Shown piece by piece: positions 48,450 to 56,323 of a DNA stretch of 64,000 nt. The notes beneath the pieces were generated by a model. The model was not told the origin of the DNA, made no database searches, and saw nothing but the letters and a program-made list of their open reading frames with translations. Numbering within the stretch: the stretch's first letter is position 1; every line of letters begins with the position of its first letter. The stretch covers positions 7,481,001 to 7,545,000 of the forward strand of contig NZ_CP163435.1 of assembly GCF_041051975.1 (NCBI RefSeq), read 5' to 3'. The position numbers and the translations under genes were made by a program. Origin of the DNA: Streptomyces sp. R21 (GTDB lineage: Bacteria > Actinomycetota > Actinomycetes > Streptomycetales > Streptomycetaceae).

Positions 48450-48514
48450 CTTCGGGGGCTGCCCCTTCGGGGCCTGCGGGGTCGCTGTCAGAGGCAGGGC
48501 CTAAGCTTCCGGTC

Positions 48515-49117
48515 ATGCTGAAGGTGGGCCTGACCGGCGGTATCGGCGCCGGCAAGAGCGAGGTGTCGCGGCTGCTCGTCGAGCAGGGCGCGGTGCTGAT
48601 CGACGCGGACAGGATCGCGCGGGAGGTCGTCGCGCCCGGAACGCCCGGCCTCGCCGCGGTCGTCGATGCCTTCGGGGAGGACGTACTCGCGCCGGACGGG
48701 GGCCTCGACAGACCCAAGCTGGGCTCGATCGTCTTCGCGGACCCGGCGAAGCTCGCCGCGCTGAACGCGATCGTGCACCCCCTGGTGGGCGCCCGCTCCC
48801 GCGAGCTGGAGAGCGCCGCCGCGTCGGACGCCGTCGTCGTGCACGATGTACCGCTGCTCGCCGAGAACGGCCTGGCGGGGCTGTACGACGTGGTCGTCGT
48901 CGTCGACGCCCGCCCCGAGACACAGCTCGACCGCCTCGTACGGCTGCGCGGCATGACCGAGGAGGACGCTCGCGCCCGCATGGCCGCCCAGGCCACCCGC
49001 GAGAAGCGCCTGGAGATCGCGGACGTCGTCATCGACAATGACGTACCCCTTCCGGAGCTGGAGCTGCGGGTGCAGGAGGTCTGGGCGGATCTCGTCCGGC
49101 GGGCGGCGGACGCGTAG
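48515..49117 (+). CDS. coaE: Dephospho-CoA kinase
   Basis: A 200-residue kinase for the last step of coenzyme A synthesis (dephospho-CoA and ATP to CoA and ADP). The P-loop [11 protein letters not shown] is at residues 6-16, followed by [12 protein letters not shown], the substrate-binding HPL motif in [10 protein letters not shown] and the lid region ARARMAAQ. The length is normal, without the C-terminal GrpB-like extension found in some actinobacteria. Confidence 0.97.
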   Translation: MLKVGLTGGIGAGKSEVSRLLVEQGAVLIDADRIAREVVAPGTPGLAAVVDAFGEDVLAPDGGLDRPKLGSIVFADPAKLAALNAIVHPLVGARSRELESAAASDAVVVHDVPLLAENGLAGLYDVVVVVDARPETQLDRLVRLRGMTEEDARARMAAQATREKRLEIADVVIDNDVPLPELELRVQEVWADLVRRAADA

Positions 49118-49238
49118 CTCCCGACCTGCCGACAGTGAGCCTGAGCCGGGTCCTCTTGGAACGGGGCGCTGCGGGGTACCTGGAATAGGGGCCCCTTGTC
49201 CGGGCGTTGAACCGGGCCAGTGAGGGAAGGAGTCAGCC

Positions 49239-49619
49239 GTGCCCGAGACCAGCGGTTCCACCGGACGTACTCCGGAGACGCACGTCATCGACTTCCGCGC
49301 CGCCGAGCAACTGCTCGCCGCACGGGATCCGCGGGGCGCGGTGAAGCTGCTCGACTCCGTCATCGCCGCCTACCCCGAGAACACGGCCGCCCGGCTGCTG
49401 CGTGCGCGCGCCTTCTTCGCCGCCGCCCAACTGCGGCCTGCCGAGCTGGAGTTCACCATCGTCCTGGAGCGCGAGCCGGACAACGCGTTCGCGCACTTCG
49501 CGCTCGCCCGCACCTACGAGCGCCAACTGCGCCCGGACCAGGCCAAGCGGCACTTCCGGCTGGCCGCGGCGCTCGACCCGAAGCCGCAGTACCTGGAAGC
49601 GGCGCGCTTCGACCTGTGA
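49239..49619 (+). CDS. Tetratricopeptide repeat protein
   Basis: A 126-residue all-helical protein with about three TPR units, including AAELLAARDPRGAVKLLDSV-like and AFAHFALARTYERQLRPDQAKRHFRLAAALDP. It is presumably a protein-protein adapter. The GTG at 49239 follows GGGAAGGA. It is 121 bases downstream of coaE on the same strand. Confidence 0.88.
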   Translation: MPETSGSTGRTPETHVIDFRAAEQLLAARDPRGAVKLLDSVIAAYPENTAARLLRARAFFAAAQLRPAELEFTIVLEREPDNAFAHFALARTYERQLRPDQAKRHFRLAAALDPKPQYLEAARFDL

Positions 49620-49697
49620 GGGCCGGTGCGGCGGCGTCCGGTTACGGGCCGGTGCGTCGGCGACAGGTTGCGGGCCTGTGCGGTGGCGACAGGTTGC
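49620..49697 (+). repeat. 26-bp tandem repeat, three copies
   Basis: Units 49620-49645, 49646-49671 and 49672-49697 share GGGCCGGTGCG..GGCG..CAGGTTGC with a few substitutions. The array fills the gap between the convergent TPR gene and the small membrane protein gene, starting at the last base of the TPR stop region. No function is evident. Confidence 0.75.
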
Positions 49698-49717
49698 GGC
49701 CGGTCCGGCCCGTGCCG

Positions 49718-49984
49718 CTACCGAAGCCGGTGTTCCGGTGGTCGGTACGGCGGGATGTCGCGGCCCGGCTGGTAGTGCGGACCCTGGTGGATGTGCCGAA
49801 TGATCATGGTCATGTCGAGGGTGACGATCACCCACAGCACACCGCACGCGGCCGCCCATCCCGGCCGCCCGACCAGGGCGAACGCGACCGTTCCGAAGAT
49901 CGCCCAGATCAGACCCCAGGCGCTCAGCCAGAAGCGCAGCCGCAGGGCACTGCGTGCTGTCGTGGGTTCACTGCCCGTACGCAT
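49718..49984 (-). CDS. Small two-span membrane protein, DUF6343-like
   Basis: An 88-residue protein with two hydrophobic segments (FWLSAWGLIWAIFGTVAFALV and AAACGVLWVIVTLDMTMII), a basic N-terminus and the tail GRDIPPYRPP. I recognise it as resembling the Streptomyces DUF6343 family. The ATG at 49984 is preceded by AGGAG at somewhat long spacing. Function is unknown. It is divergent from the gene at 50066. Confidence 0.72.
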   Translation of the reverse strand: MRTGSEPTTARSALRLRFWLSAWGLIWAIFGTVAFALVGRPGWAAACGVLWVIVTLDMTMIIRHIHQGPHYQPGRDIPPYRPPEHRLR

Positions 49985-50065
49985 CCGGATCACTGCTCCT
50001 ATGGGAAAACGTACTCTTCGGCGCGGACGTTGACCAAAGATCTGAACCGACGGGAGAACCAGGCC

Positions 50066-51004
50066 TTGCTTCCGGACACCGATGAGCTTCCCGAGCTGCT
50101 GCTCGATCTCGCAGTACCCCACGAGGACATCAACGAACTGGTCGGGCTGCGGCGGGTGTTGGCCCGCGACCCGGGGGCGGTGAAGCTCCTGGAGGAGTGC
50201 GTCGAGGAGCTGGTGCGGGGCATCGGGAGGATCGGGGAGTTCGGCGAGCGGTCGAGGCTCGCCGAGCGGCTCAGGGCTGCGCCGTCCGCGCTGGACCCGT
50301 ACTTCCCCGCGTACGTGTTCGTCGCGGCGCTGCCCCACATCCGCGCCCACCATCTCGACCGCGGCATCCCGGGCGACATCTCCCGGCACACCCTCGCCGA
50401 CCTCGGCCGGAACATGGCGGTGCACCGCAGACGCCACGGCAGGGGAGGCGTACAGGCGCCGCAGTGGCTCACCCTGCACTTCCGCGGGGAGCTGTACCAG
50501 CTGGGGCGACTGCAGTTCCAGCGGGTGCGGTTCGACGCGCGCGAGGTCCGGGAACTCGCGACGGCCGGGTTCGACGCGACGCCGGGCGCCCCGTGCCTGA
50601 GCCTGCACATCGCCGACTTCCGGGGGCCGCTGTCCCCGGCCGCCTGCGACCGGTCCCTGGCGCTGGCGCGGGAGTTCTTCGCCCGGCACTACCCGCACGA
50701 GCGGTACGAGATCGCAGTCTGCCACTCCTGGCTGCTCGACCCGCAGCTGAAGCGGTATCTGTCGGCCGACTCCAATATCGTCCGGTTCCAGGAGCGCTTC
50801 CGGATCGTCGACGGGGACCGTGGGGAGCACGGGGACCACGAGGGCAGGGAGCCGGCGGACTCCGAGCCCGTTCAGTTCGTCTTCGGGAACCCGGACCTGC
50901 CGGTGGAGGGCCTGCCGAGGCGCACCACCGTGGAGCGGGCCGTGGGGGACCACCTGCGGGCCGGGGGGCACTGGTACATCGGGCACGGCTGGTTTCCGCT
51001 GTAG
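50066..51004 (+). CDS. Acyltransferase-domain-like protein of unknown function
   Basis: A 312-residue protein resembling the actinobacterial acyltransferase-domain proteins with GNAT-like N- and C-terminal halves. Visible features are LPHIRAHHLDRGIPGDISRHTLADLG, GVQAPQWLTLHFRGELYQLGRLQFQRVRF, LSLHIADFRGPLSPAACDRSL, and HSWLLDPQLKRYLS. TTG at 50066 is chosen because GGGAG lies nine bases upstream; TTG at 50030 is an alternative. The ligand is unknown. Confidence 0.82.
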   Translation: MLPDTDELPELLLDLAVPHEDINELVGLRRVLARDPGAVKLLEECVEELVRGIGRIGEFGERSRLAERLRAAPSALDPYFPAYVFVAALPHIRAHHLDRGIPGDISRHTLADLGRNMAVHRRRHGRGGVQAPQWLTLHFRGELYQLGRLQFQRVRFDAREVRELATAGFDATPGAPCLSLHIADFRGPLSPAACDRSLALAREFFARHYPHERYEIAVCHSWLLDPQLKRYLSADSNIVRFQERFRIVDGDRGEHGDHEGREPADSEPVQFVFGNPDLPVEGLPRRTTVERAVGDHLRAGGHWYIGHGWFPL

Positions 51005-51067
51005 ATCAGGAACGGTGGTCGGGACGGAGTTCGGGAACGGGCCGACAGGGGTGTCCGTTGGACGGAT

Positions 51068-51757
51068 ATGAGCATTGAGATGCGTCAGGGATACGAGGGG
51101 ACCGGACCCGGTGCGATCACGCCGGACGGCTGCGCGGTCGAGCTCTACGCGCGGCTGTCCGTCAGGGACGAGCCGGACATCATCGCCGCGGCGGTGCCCG
51201 CGGGTGCGAACCTGCTGGAACTGGGCAGCGGCGTGGGGCGGATGACCCACCCGCTGCTGGAGCGCGGCTTCACGGTGACAGCCGTGGACGAGTCGGCCGA
51301 GATGCTGGAGCGCGTCCAGGGGGCACGCACGATATGCAGCCCCATCGAGGAACTCGACCTGGGGGAGACCTTCGACGCGGTGCTGCTCGCCTCGTTCCTC
51401 GTGCACGCCGGGGACGTCGAGGTGCGGCGGGGTCTGCTGCGGACGTGCGCGCGGCATGTCGCGGACGGCGGCTGCGTGTTGATCCAGCGCGAGGGGGAGG
51501 GCTACCACACCGACCTGCCCCGCGAGCGGGTCGACCCCGGCGGCTACACCGTACGCATGCTGTCCGCGCAGCCGGTGGGCGACGGCGTGAACTCGGTGCA
51601 TGCGGAGTACGTGTTCCCGGACGCCGTCTGGACCCAGACCTTCCTGGCCCGCCCCTTGACGAAGGAGCAGTTCGAAGAGGCGCTGGCGGAGGCGGGGTTG
51701 AAGGTCGACCGGTATCTGACGGAGGACCGGACATGGGTGAGGGCGGTGACGGGCTGA
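51068..51757 (+). CDS. Class I SAM-dependent methyltransferase
   Basis: A 229-residue Rossmann methyltransferase with motif I LLELGSGVGRMTHPLL, acidic motif II TAVDES, and motif IV region FDAVLLASFLVHA. The C-terminal part (QTFLARPLTKEQFEEALAEAGL) is typical of small-molecule enzymes. The substrate is unknown. It lies 63 bases after the acyltransferase-like gene. Confidence 0.9.
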   Translation: MSIEMRQGYEGTGPGAITPDGCAVELYARLSVRDEPDIIAAAVPAGANLLELGSGVGRMTHPLLERGFTVTAVDESAEMLERVQGARTICSPIEELDLGETFDAVLLASFLVHAGDVEVRRGLLRTCARHVADGGCVLIQREGEGYHTDLPRERVDPGGYTVRMLSAQPVGDGVNSVHAEYVFPDAVWTQTFLARPLTKEQFEEALAEAGLKVDRYLTEDRTWVRAVTG

Positions 51758-51786
51758 GGCGAACTCCAGGCGGGGCTCGGCCCCGG

Positions 51787-51870
51787 GATGAAGAAGTCGG
51801 GTGACCGTGCGATGCGTCGCGATGAGGAAGTCGGGTGACCGTGCGACGCGCCGCGATGAAGAAGTCTGTG
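51787..51870 (+). repeat. 34-bp tandem repeat, about 2.5 copies
   Basis: Units 51787-51820 and 51821-51854 share GATGARGAAGTCGGGTGACCGTGCG plus a variable YGCGYCGC end. A third partial copy runs 51855-51870. The array lies between the methyltransferase gene and the DoxX gene, about 90 bases upstream of the latter. Confidence 0.8.
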
Positions 51871-51959
51871 AAATAGGCGTCCTACGGCGATGAGTTCGGC
51901 GTCGGCGGCCGGTCTACCTCTGTGACAGCAACACCAACCGCTTCACACAGGAGACCCCG

Positions 51960-52424
51960 ATGTCCGAGACCACCGCTCCCGTCGCCCACGCTGCCTCCGC
52001 AGCTTCCCTCGCCCCGGCCTCTGCCACCGCCGGATCCCGCGGCCGGGGCGCCCGGATCTCGCTGGGCGCCCTGCAGATCGTGCTCGGCCTCTTCTTCGCC
52101 CTCGCGAGCGGGCTGCCCAAGCTGTTCGCGGTCCCGGCGGCTGTCGAGTCCTTCGACAAGCTGGGCTGGGGCAGCACGGGGATGTACATCATCGGAGCGC
52201 TCGAACTGGCCGGTGGTGTCGCGCTGTTGATCCCGATCCTGTCGTCCGTGGCGGCGGTGGCGCTCAGCGCGCTGATGGTCGGCGCCTTCATCGTGAACGT
52301 CACAGCCATCCACGGCCCGTACGTGGCGACCCCGCTCATCCTGATCCTGCCGCTCGCGCTGATCGCCTGGGCCAGGCGGGGCCACAACGCGGAGCTGGTC
52401 GGGCTGGTCCGCCGGCGGGCGTGA
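51960..52424 (+). CDS. DoxX family membrane protein
   Basis: A 154-residue membrane protein with four transmembrane segments after a 30-residue Ala/Ser-rich N-terminus. The pattern IVLGLFFALASGLPKLFA, IGALELAGGVALLIP and AWARRGHNAELVG fits DoxX-like proteins, small quinone-pathway or redox-stress membrane proteins of uncertain function. GGAG precedes the ATG. A strong hairpin follows the stop. Confidence 0.9.
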   Translation: MSETTAPVAHAASAASLAPASATAGSRGRGARISLGALQIVLGLFFALASGLPKLFAVPAAVESFDKLGWGSTGMYIIGALELAGGVALLIPILSSVAAVALSALMVGAFIVNVTAIHGPYVATPLILILPLALIAWARRGHNAELVGLVRRRA

Positions 52425-52435
52425 ACGTCGTACGA

Positions 52436-52475
52436 GATCGAGGGGCTCCCCGTGGCGACGGGGAGCCCCTCGATC
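52436..52475. terminator. Bidirectional terminator, 18-bp perfect stem
   Basis: Arms 52436-52453 and 52458-52475 pair perfectly around GGCG. They lie between the convergent DoxX and S4-domain genes. Confidence 0.88.
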
Positions 52476-52496
52476 GTGCGTCGGCCGGCTGTACGT

Positions 52497-53021
52497 TCAG
52501 GGCCCCTCGGGACCGCCGTCCGGGCCACCGGGGCCGAGGCCGCCGTAGCCCCGCAGTCGGTCCATCTCGCGGCGGTCCCGCTTGGTCGGGCGGCCCGCGC
52601 CGCGGTCGCGGATGCCGGCCGGGGCGACGACCTCGCGCGGCGGGGGCGGCGGGCTGTTGTCCACGTAGCACTCGGCCGCGACCGGGGGGCCGACCCGCTT
52701 GCGGATCACGCGCTTGACGACGACGATCCGCTCGCGGCCCGCGTGCCGCAGCCGTACCTCGTCGCCGACATGCACGGCGTACGCGGGCTTGACGCGCTCA
52801 CCGTTCACCCGGACATGCCCGCCCCGGCAGGCGGTGGCGCCCATCGAGCGGGTCTTGACGAGACGGACGGACCAGATCCAGCTGTCGACACGCACGCTCT
52901 CGCCGCTCCTCGGGCGGGCGGCGTCGGCGGCAGCGGCATTCGGCGTGTCGGCTGCGTCGGTCGGGCTGCTCGGACCGCCAGTGCCCTGCTCGTTGTCCTT
53001 CTCGTCGTCCTCAGAAGCCAT
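52497..53021 (-). CDS. S4-domain RNA-binding protein (Hsp15-like)
   Basis: A 174-residue protein with an acidic, disordered first 40 residues. The S4 RNA-binding domain follows (about 44-105: VRVDSWIWSVRLVKTRSMGATACRGGHVRVNGERVKPAYAV), then a basic tail (RPTKRDRREMDRLRG). Hsp15 relatives rescue stalled 50S subunits carrying nascent chains. Divergent from the uracil-DNA glycosylase gene. Confidence 0.92.
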   Translation of the reverse strand: MASEDDEKDNEQGTGGPSSPTDAADTPNAAAADAARPRSGESVRVDSWIWSVRLVKTRSMGATACRGGHVRVNGERVKPAYAVHVGDEVRLRHAGRERIVVVKRVIRKRVGPPVAAECYVDNSPPPPPREVVAPAGIRDRGAGRPTKRDRREMDRLRGYGGLGPGGPDGGPEGP

Positions 53022-53126
53022 GCCTCGACTTTAGTCCTGCGGGGCGGACGGGCTGGCAGGAATTTCCGCCGCACGCACCACCGCTCGTACGGCGCAGGCA
53101 TCGATCAGAAGTCGTACGGTGAAGGC

Positions 53127-53930
53127 ATGGACGAGGGCCTCGCCGCGCTGGACGAGCGGATCACCGGGTGCCGTGCCTGCCCGCGGCTGGTCGAATGGCG
53201 CGAGGAGGTGGCCCGCACCAGGCGCGCCGCGTTCGCCGCGGAGACGTACTGGGGCCGCCCGGTGCCCGGCTTCGGACCGCCGGACGCCGCACTGCTGATC
53301 GTCGGACTCGCCCCGGCGGCGCACGGCGGCAACCGGACGGGACGGATGTTCACAGGAGACCGGTCCGGAGATGTGCTCTACGCGGCGCTGCACGAGGTCG
53401 GCCTCGCGTCGCAGCCCACCTCCGTCTCCGCCGACGACGGCCTGGAGCTGTACGGCGTCCGCGTCACCTCGCCCGTCCACTGCGCGCCGCCCGCCAACAA
53501 GCCGACGCCCGGGGAACGCGACACCTGCCGGCCCTGGCTCGTACGGGAGTTGGAGCTGCTGCGGCCCTCGTTGCGCTCGGTGGTGGTGCTCGGCGCCTTC
53601 GGCTGGCAGGCCGCGCTGCCCGCGTTCGCCGAGGCGGGGTGGACGGTGCCGCGGCCGAGGCCGGTGTTCGGGCATGGGGCGCGGGTGAGGCTGGAGCGGT
53701 CGGGCGGCTCGGGCGACGCGGGAGGGTCGGCAGGTCCGGCAGGTCCGGCAGGTCCGAGAGGTCCGAGAGATTCGGGAGGTTCGATCGATGTCTTCGGATG
53801 CTTCCACGTGAGCCAACGCAACACCTTCACAGGGCGGTTGACTCCGATGATGCTCCGTGACGTGCTGCGTACGGCGGCACGGTCGGCGGGGTTGCCGACA
53901 GCTCCGCCCATGGAGGATTCCGCTGGTTAG
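53127..53930 (+). CDS. Family 5 (UdgB-type) uracil-DNA glycosylase with Gly/Pro-rich insert
   Basis: A 267-residue DNA repair glycosylase that excises uracil from deaminated DNA. Cys15 and Cys18 (CRACPRL) with HCAPP and DTCRPW cysteines form a likely 4Fe-4S site. The active-site region is VGLAPAAHGGNRTGRMFTGD, and the DNA-binding motif is CFHVSQRNTFTGRLTP. Between about residues 190 and 218 there is an insert of Gly/Ser/Ala/Pro-Arg repeats encoded by 9-bp tandem units (53729-53782), just before the conserved FHVSQ motif. ATG at 53127 follows GTGAAGG. Confidence 0.92.
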   Translation: MDEGLAALDERITGCRACPRLVEWREEVARTRRAAFAAETYWGRPVPGFGPPDAALLIVGLAPAAHGGNRTGRMFTGDRSGDVLYAALHEVGLASQPTSVSADDGLELYGVRVTSPVHCAPPANKPTPGERDTCRPWLVRELELLRPSLRSVVVLGAFGWQAALPAFAEAGWTVPRPRPVFGHGARVRLERSGGSGDAGGSAGPAGPAGPRGPRDSGGSIDVFGCFHVSQRNTFTGRLTPMMLRDVLRTAARSAGLPTAPPMEDSAG

Positions 53931-53939
53931 GGTCGCGTG

Positions 53940-54935
53940 ATGGGCCTCTACCCGGAGATCGAACCGTACGACCACGGGATGCTCGATGTCGGAGACGGCA
54001 ACCACGTCTACTGGGAGACCTGCGGAAACCCCCGCGGCAAGCCCGCCGTCATGCTGCACGGCGGCCCCGGCTCGGGCTGCGCCCCCGGCTTCCGCCGCTA
54101 CTTCGACCCCGCCGCGTACCGGATCGTCCTGCTCGACCAGCGCGGCGCCGGACGCTCGACGCCGCCCGCGAGCGCGTACGACACCGACATGAGCGTCAAC
54201 ACGACGGCCCATCTGATCGCCGACCTGGAGCTGTTGCGCCGCCACCTGGGCATCGAACGATGGCTGGTGTGGGGTGTGTCCTGGGGTTCGGCGCTGGGGC
54301 TGCGCTACGCACAGACGTATCCGGACGTCGTGTCGGAGCTGGTGCTCACGGCGGTGGCGACGGGCTCGCCCGCCGAAGTGGCCCTGCTGACCAGGGGACT
54401 TGGCCAGATCTTCCCGGAGGCCTTCGCCCGCTTCCTCGCCGAACTCCCCGACAACGACCGGGCCGGGAACCTCGCCGCCGCCTACAACCGACTGATCGAG
54501 TCCCCCGACCCGCAGATCCGCGAACGAGCGACACGCGCCTGGACCGACTGGGAGACGGCAACGATTCCCGCGCCCCCGCGATCGGTGGAACGCTTCGAGG
54601 ACCCGTCATTCCGCAGGGGTTTCGCGCGCACGGTCACGCACTACTGGGGCAACGACCACTTCCTGGGAAGAGGTGGGGGAGAGGGCAGCGAGACGGGAGC
54701 CGAGGTGAGCGTCGTCCTGCGGGACGCGCCCACGCTGAAGGACATCCCCGGCACCCTCGTCCAAGGCAGCCTCGACTTCGGTAACCTCCTCGGCATCGTC
54801 CGGCGCCTTCGCCAGGCCTGGCCCGGCAGCGAGTTGACCGTAGTCGACGAGGTGGGGCACAGCATGGGCGCGCCGGGTGTGGTGGACGCACTGGTGACGG
54901 CGACGGACAAGTACGCGGCCCACGGGGGATGTTAG
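53940..54935 (+). CDS. pip: Proline iminopeptidase (alpha/beta hydrolase, S33)
   Basis: A 331-residue alpha/beta hydrolase that removes N-terminal proline. The oxyanion motif HGGPGSGC, the conserved LLDQRGAGRS, and the nucleophile elbow GVSWGSALG are diagnostic. The Asp in QGSLDFGNLLG and the His in EVGHSMG complete the triad. A Gly/Glu/Ser-rich loop (RGGGEGSETG) interrupts the cap region. ATG at 53940; a GTG at 53937 is immediately before it. The stop overlaps the stop of the convergent ferredoxin-like gene by three bases. Confidence 0.94.
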   Translation: MGLYPEIEPYDHGMLDVGDGNHVYWETCGNPRGKPAVMLHGGPGSGCAPGFRRYFDPAAYRIVLLDQRGAGRSTPPASAYDTDMSVNTTAHLIADLELLRRHLGIERWLVWGVSWGSALGLRYAQTYPDVVSELVLTAVATGSPAEVALLTRGLGQIFPEAFARFLAELPDNDRAGNLAAAYNRLIESPDPQIRERATRAWTDWETATIPAPPRSVERFEDPSFRRGFARTVTHYWGNDHFLGRGGGEGSETGAEVSVVLRDAPTLKDIPGTLVQGSLDFGNLLGIVRRLRQAWPGSELTVVDEVGHSMGAPGVVDALVTATDKYAAHGGC

Positions 54936-55345
54936 CGCCGGGCGCGCGTCCGTTCGCCCGCCGACTGCACGAACTGCAGCTCCAAGGAGGGCGGGGCGGG
55001 AGTGATGCCCGGGCCGCCCGCCTCGGCCCAGCGGAGTATCTCGTCGGTGCAGTCGTCGCCCATGGACCAGCCGATCCAGACCGCCTTGCCGCCGCGTCTG
55101 CGGCCCTCGGCGGAGGGCTGTACGACGATGATGTTGGCCTGGTCGCAGGGGCCGAGGCAGTCGGTCGTGCGGACGGCGAGGCGTCCGGCGGAGGCGGCGG
55201 CCGCGGCGCGCAGCCGGTCGAGTTGCCAGTCGTGGTCGTAGCCGGGGTACTTGCGTGCGTCGCCGCAGCAGCAGCCGCGGCAGACGACGAGGGTGCAGGG
55301 GCGGGTCCGGGCGGCACCGATGATCGCCGTACGGGCGGGGGTCAC
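54932..55345 (-). CDS. 2Fe-2S ferredoxin-like protein (thioredoxin-like fold)
   Basis: A 137-residue protein of the (2Fe-2S) ferredoxin-domain type with thioredoxin-like fold. Cysteine motifs are LVVCRGCCCGDARKYPG and TTDCLGPCDQANIIVVQP. This pairing is typical of small ferredoxin-like proteins that serve metal or redox functions. The GTG start overlaps the stop of the GntR-type regulator gene (GTGA), so it is coupled to it. It may belong functionally to the divergent transporter and racemase genes, but that is inference. Confidence 0.87.
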   Translation of the reverse strand: MTPARTAIIGAARTRPCTLVVCRGCCCGDARKYPGYDHDWQLDRLRAAAAASAGRLAVRTTDCLGPCDQANIIVVQPSAEGRRRGGKAVWIGWSMGDDCTDEILRWAEAGGPGITPAPPSLELQFVQSAGERTRARR

Positions 55346-56163
55346 ACGTCTCCTTCGGAGGGCTCGGAGGTCTCGGAGGTCTTGGGGGAGTCGGCGACGG
55401 CGGTGCTCTCCTCGCCGAAGAGGTGTTGCACCGTCGAGCGGTAGTTGGCCTGGACGTGGGCGAGTGCGTGGGCGCGGGCGCGCTCCGGGTTGCCGGAGGC
55501 GATGGACTCGTACAACTCGCGGTGTTCGGTGAGGAGTTGGGGCCACTCCTCGTTCTGTCGGGTGAGCCAGCGCAGTCGGCCGTCGACCGGTTCCATGACG
55601 GAGATCAGCAGGCTGTTGCCCGCCAGGGCCAGAATGCGGTCGTGGAAGCGGGTGTTGATGTCGGTGATCGCCTCGGCGTCCTTCGCGTCGGTGGCGACGG
55701 CCGCGTCGTCGAGCAGTTCCGCGAGCTCCGCCAGGGCCTGGGGGGTCGCGCGGGAGGCGGCGAGACCGGCGGCGTAGACCTCCAACGCCTCGCGCAGCTC
55801 GAAGAGTTCGGCGACGTCGGTCGGGGTGAGGCGGCGTACGACGGTGCGACGCGGGGTCTCGAAGAGGACGAAGCCCTCGGCGACCAGCGCGCGGATCGCC
55901 TCGCGGACGGGAACCCGGGAGACCCCGAAGCGGTCCGCCAACTCGCGCTCGACGAGGCGGTCCCCGGGGCGCAGGCGGCCGGCGATTATCTCCTGCCGCA
56001 GGGTCGCCAGGACGCGTGCGCGTACGGCGCCGAGGGGTTCCCGTTCCGGGCTCAGGGGTTCGCGGCCCGTATCCGAGTCCGAGGGCTCCCGTTCCGCGCC
56101 CACCGGTTCCCGGCCCGCGCCCGCGGGCTCGCGTCCCGGGCCCGGGGGTTCGATCTTCGTCAT
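55342..56163 (-). CDS. GntR family regulator, FadR subfamily, with REP-rich N-terminus
   Basis: A 273-residue repressor. The winged helix lies at about 47-115 (LRPGDRLVERELADRFGVSRVPVREAIRAL). The FCD effector domain follows (about 120-250) with metal-ligand histidines in FHDRIL, EHRELY and HALAHV. The first 45 residues are unusual: five copies of an R-E-P element (GREPAGAGREPVGAEREP and so on). A perfect palindrome of the FadR type lies upstream at 56255-56270. It probably represses the divergent NCS1 transporter gene. Confidence 0.93.
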   Translation of the reverse strand: MTKIEPPGPGREPAGAGREPVGAEREPSDSDTGREPLSPEREPLGAVRARVLATLRQEIIAGRLRPGDRLVERELADRFGVSRVPVREAIRALVAEGFVLFETPRRTVVRRLTPTDVAELFELREALEVYAAGLAASRATPQALAELAELLDDAAVATDAKDAEAITDINTRFHDRILALAGNSLLISVMEPVDGRLRWLTRQNEEWPQLLTEHRELYESIASGNPERARAHALAHVQANYRSTVQHLFGEESTAVADSPKTSETSEPSEGDV

Positions 56164-56254
56164 GAGCCCATCTTCGCCGACTCCGGGGGTGTTTTACCGA
56201 GCCGTAACGGAGCGGACATCGGTCGAGAGGGTTGACGGAGGGACTATGTCGGCA

Positions 56255-56270
56255 GTTTGGTATACCAAAC
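56255..56270. promoter_or_regulatory. GntR/FadR-type operator, perfect 16-bp palindrome
   Basis: GTTTGGTATACCAAAC is fully symmetric and contains TGGTATACCA, which fits the T-GT-N-AC-A core of FadR-subfamily sites. It sits between the divergent regulator and transporter genes, 54 bases before the transporter start. TTGACG at 56232-56237 could be a -35 whose -10 would be covered by the operator. Confidence 0.75.
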
Positions 56271-56323
56271 GACAACGGCAAGCAGTCCTCCTCCACCTCC
56301 GTCCCCTTGCCCATGGAGGCCCC

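Noticed and set aside
48450-48514. Terminator between the PAC2 gene and coaE
   Set aside because: Only a short GCCCC-TTC-GGGGC hairpin is present; too weak to call, and the two genes could be cotranscribed.
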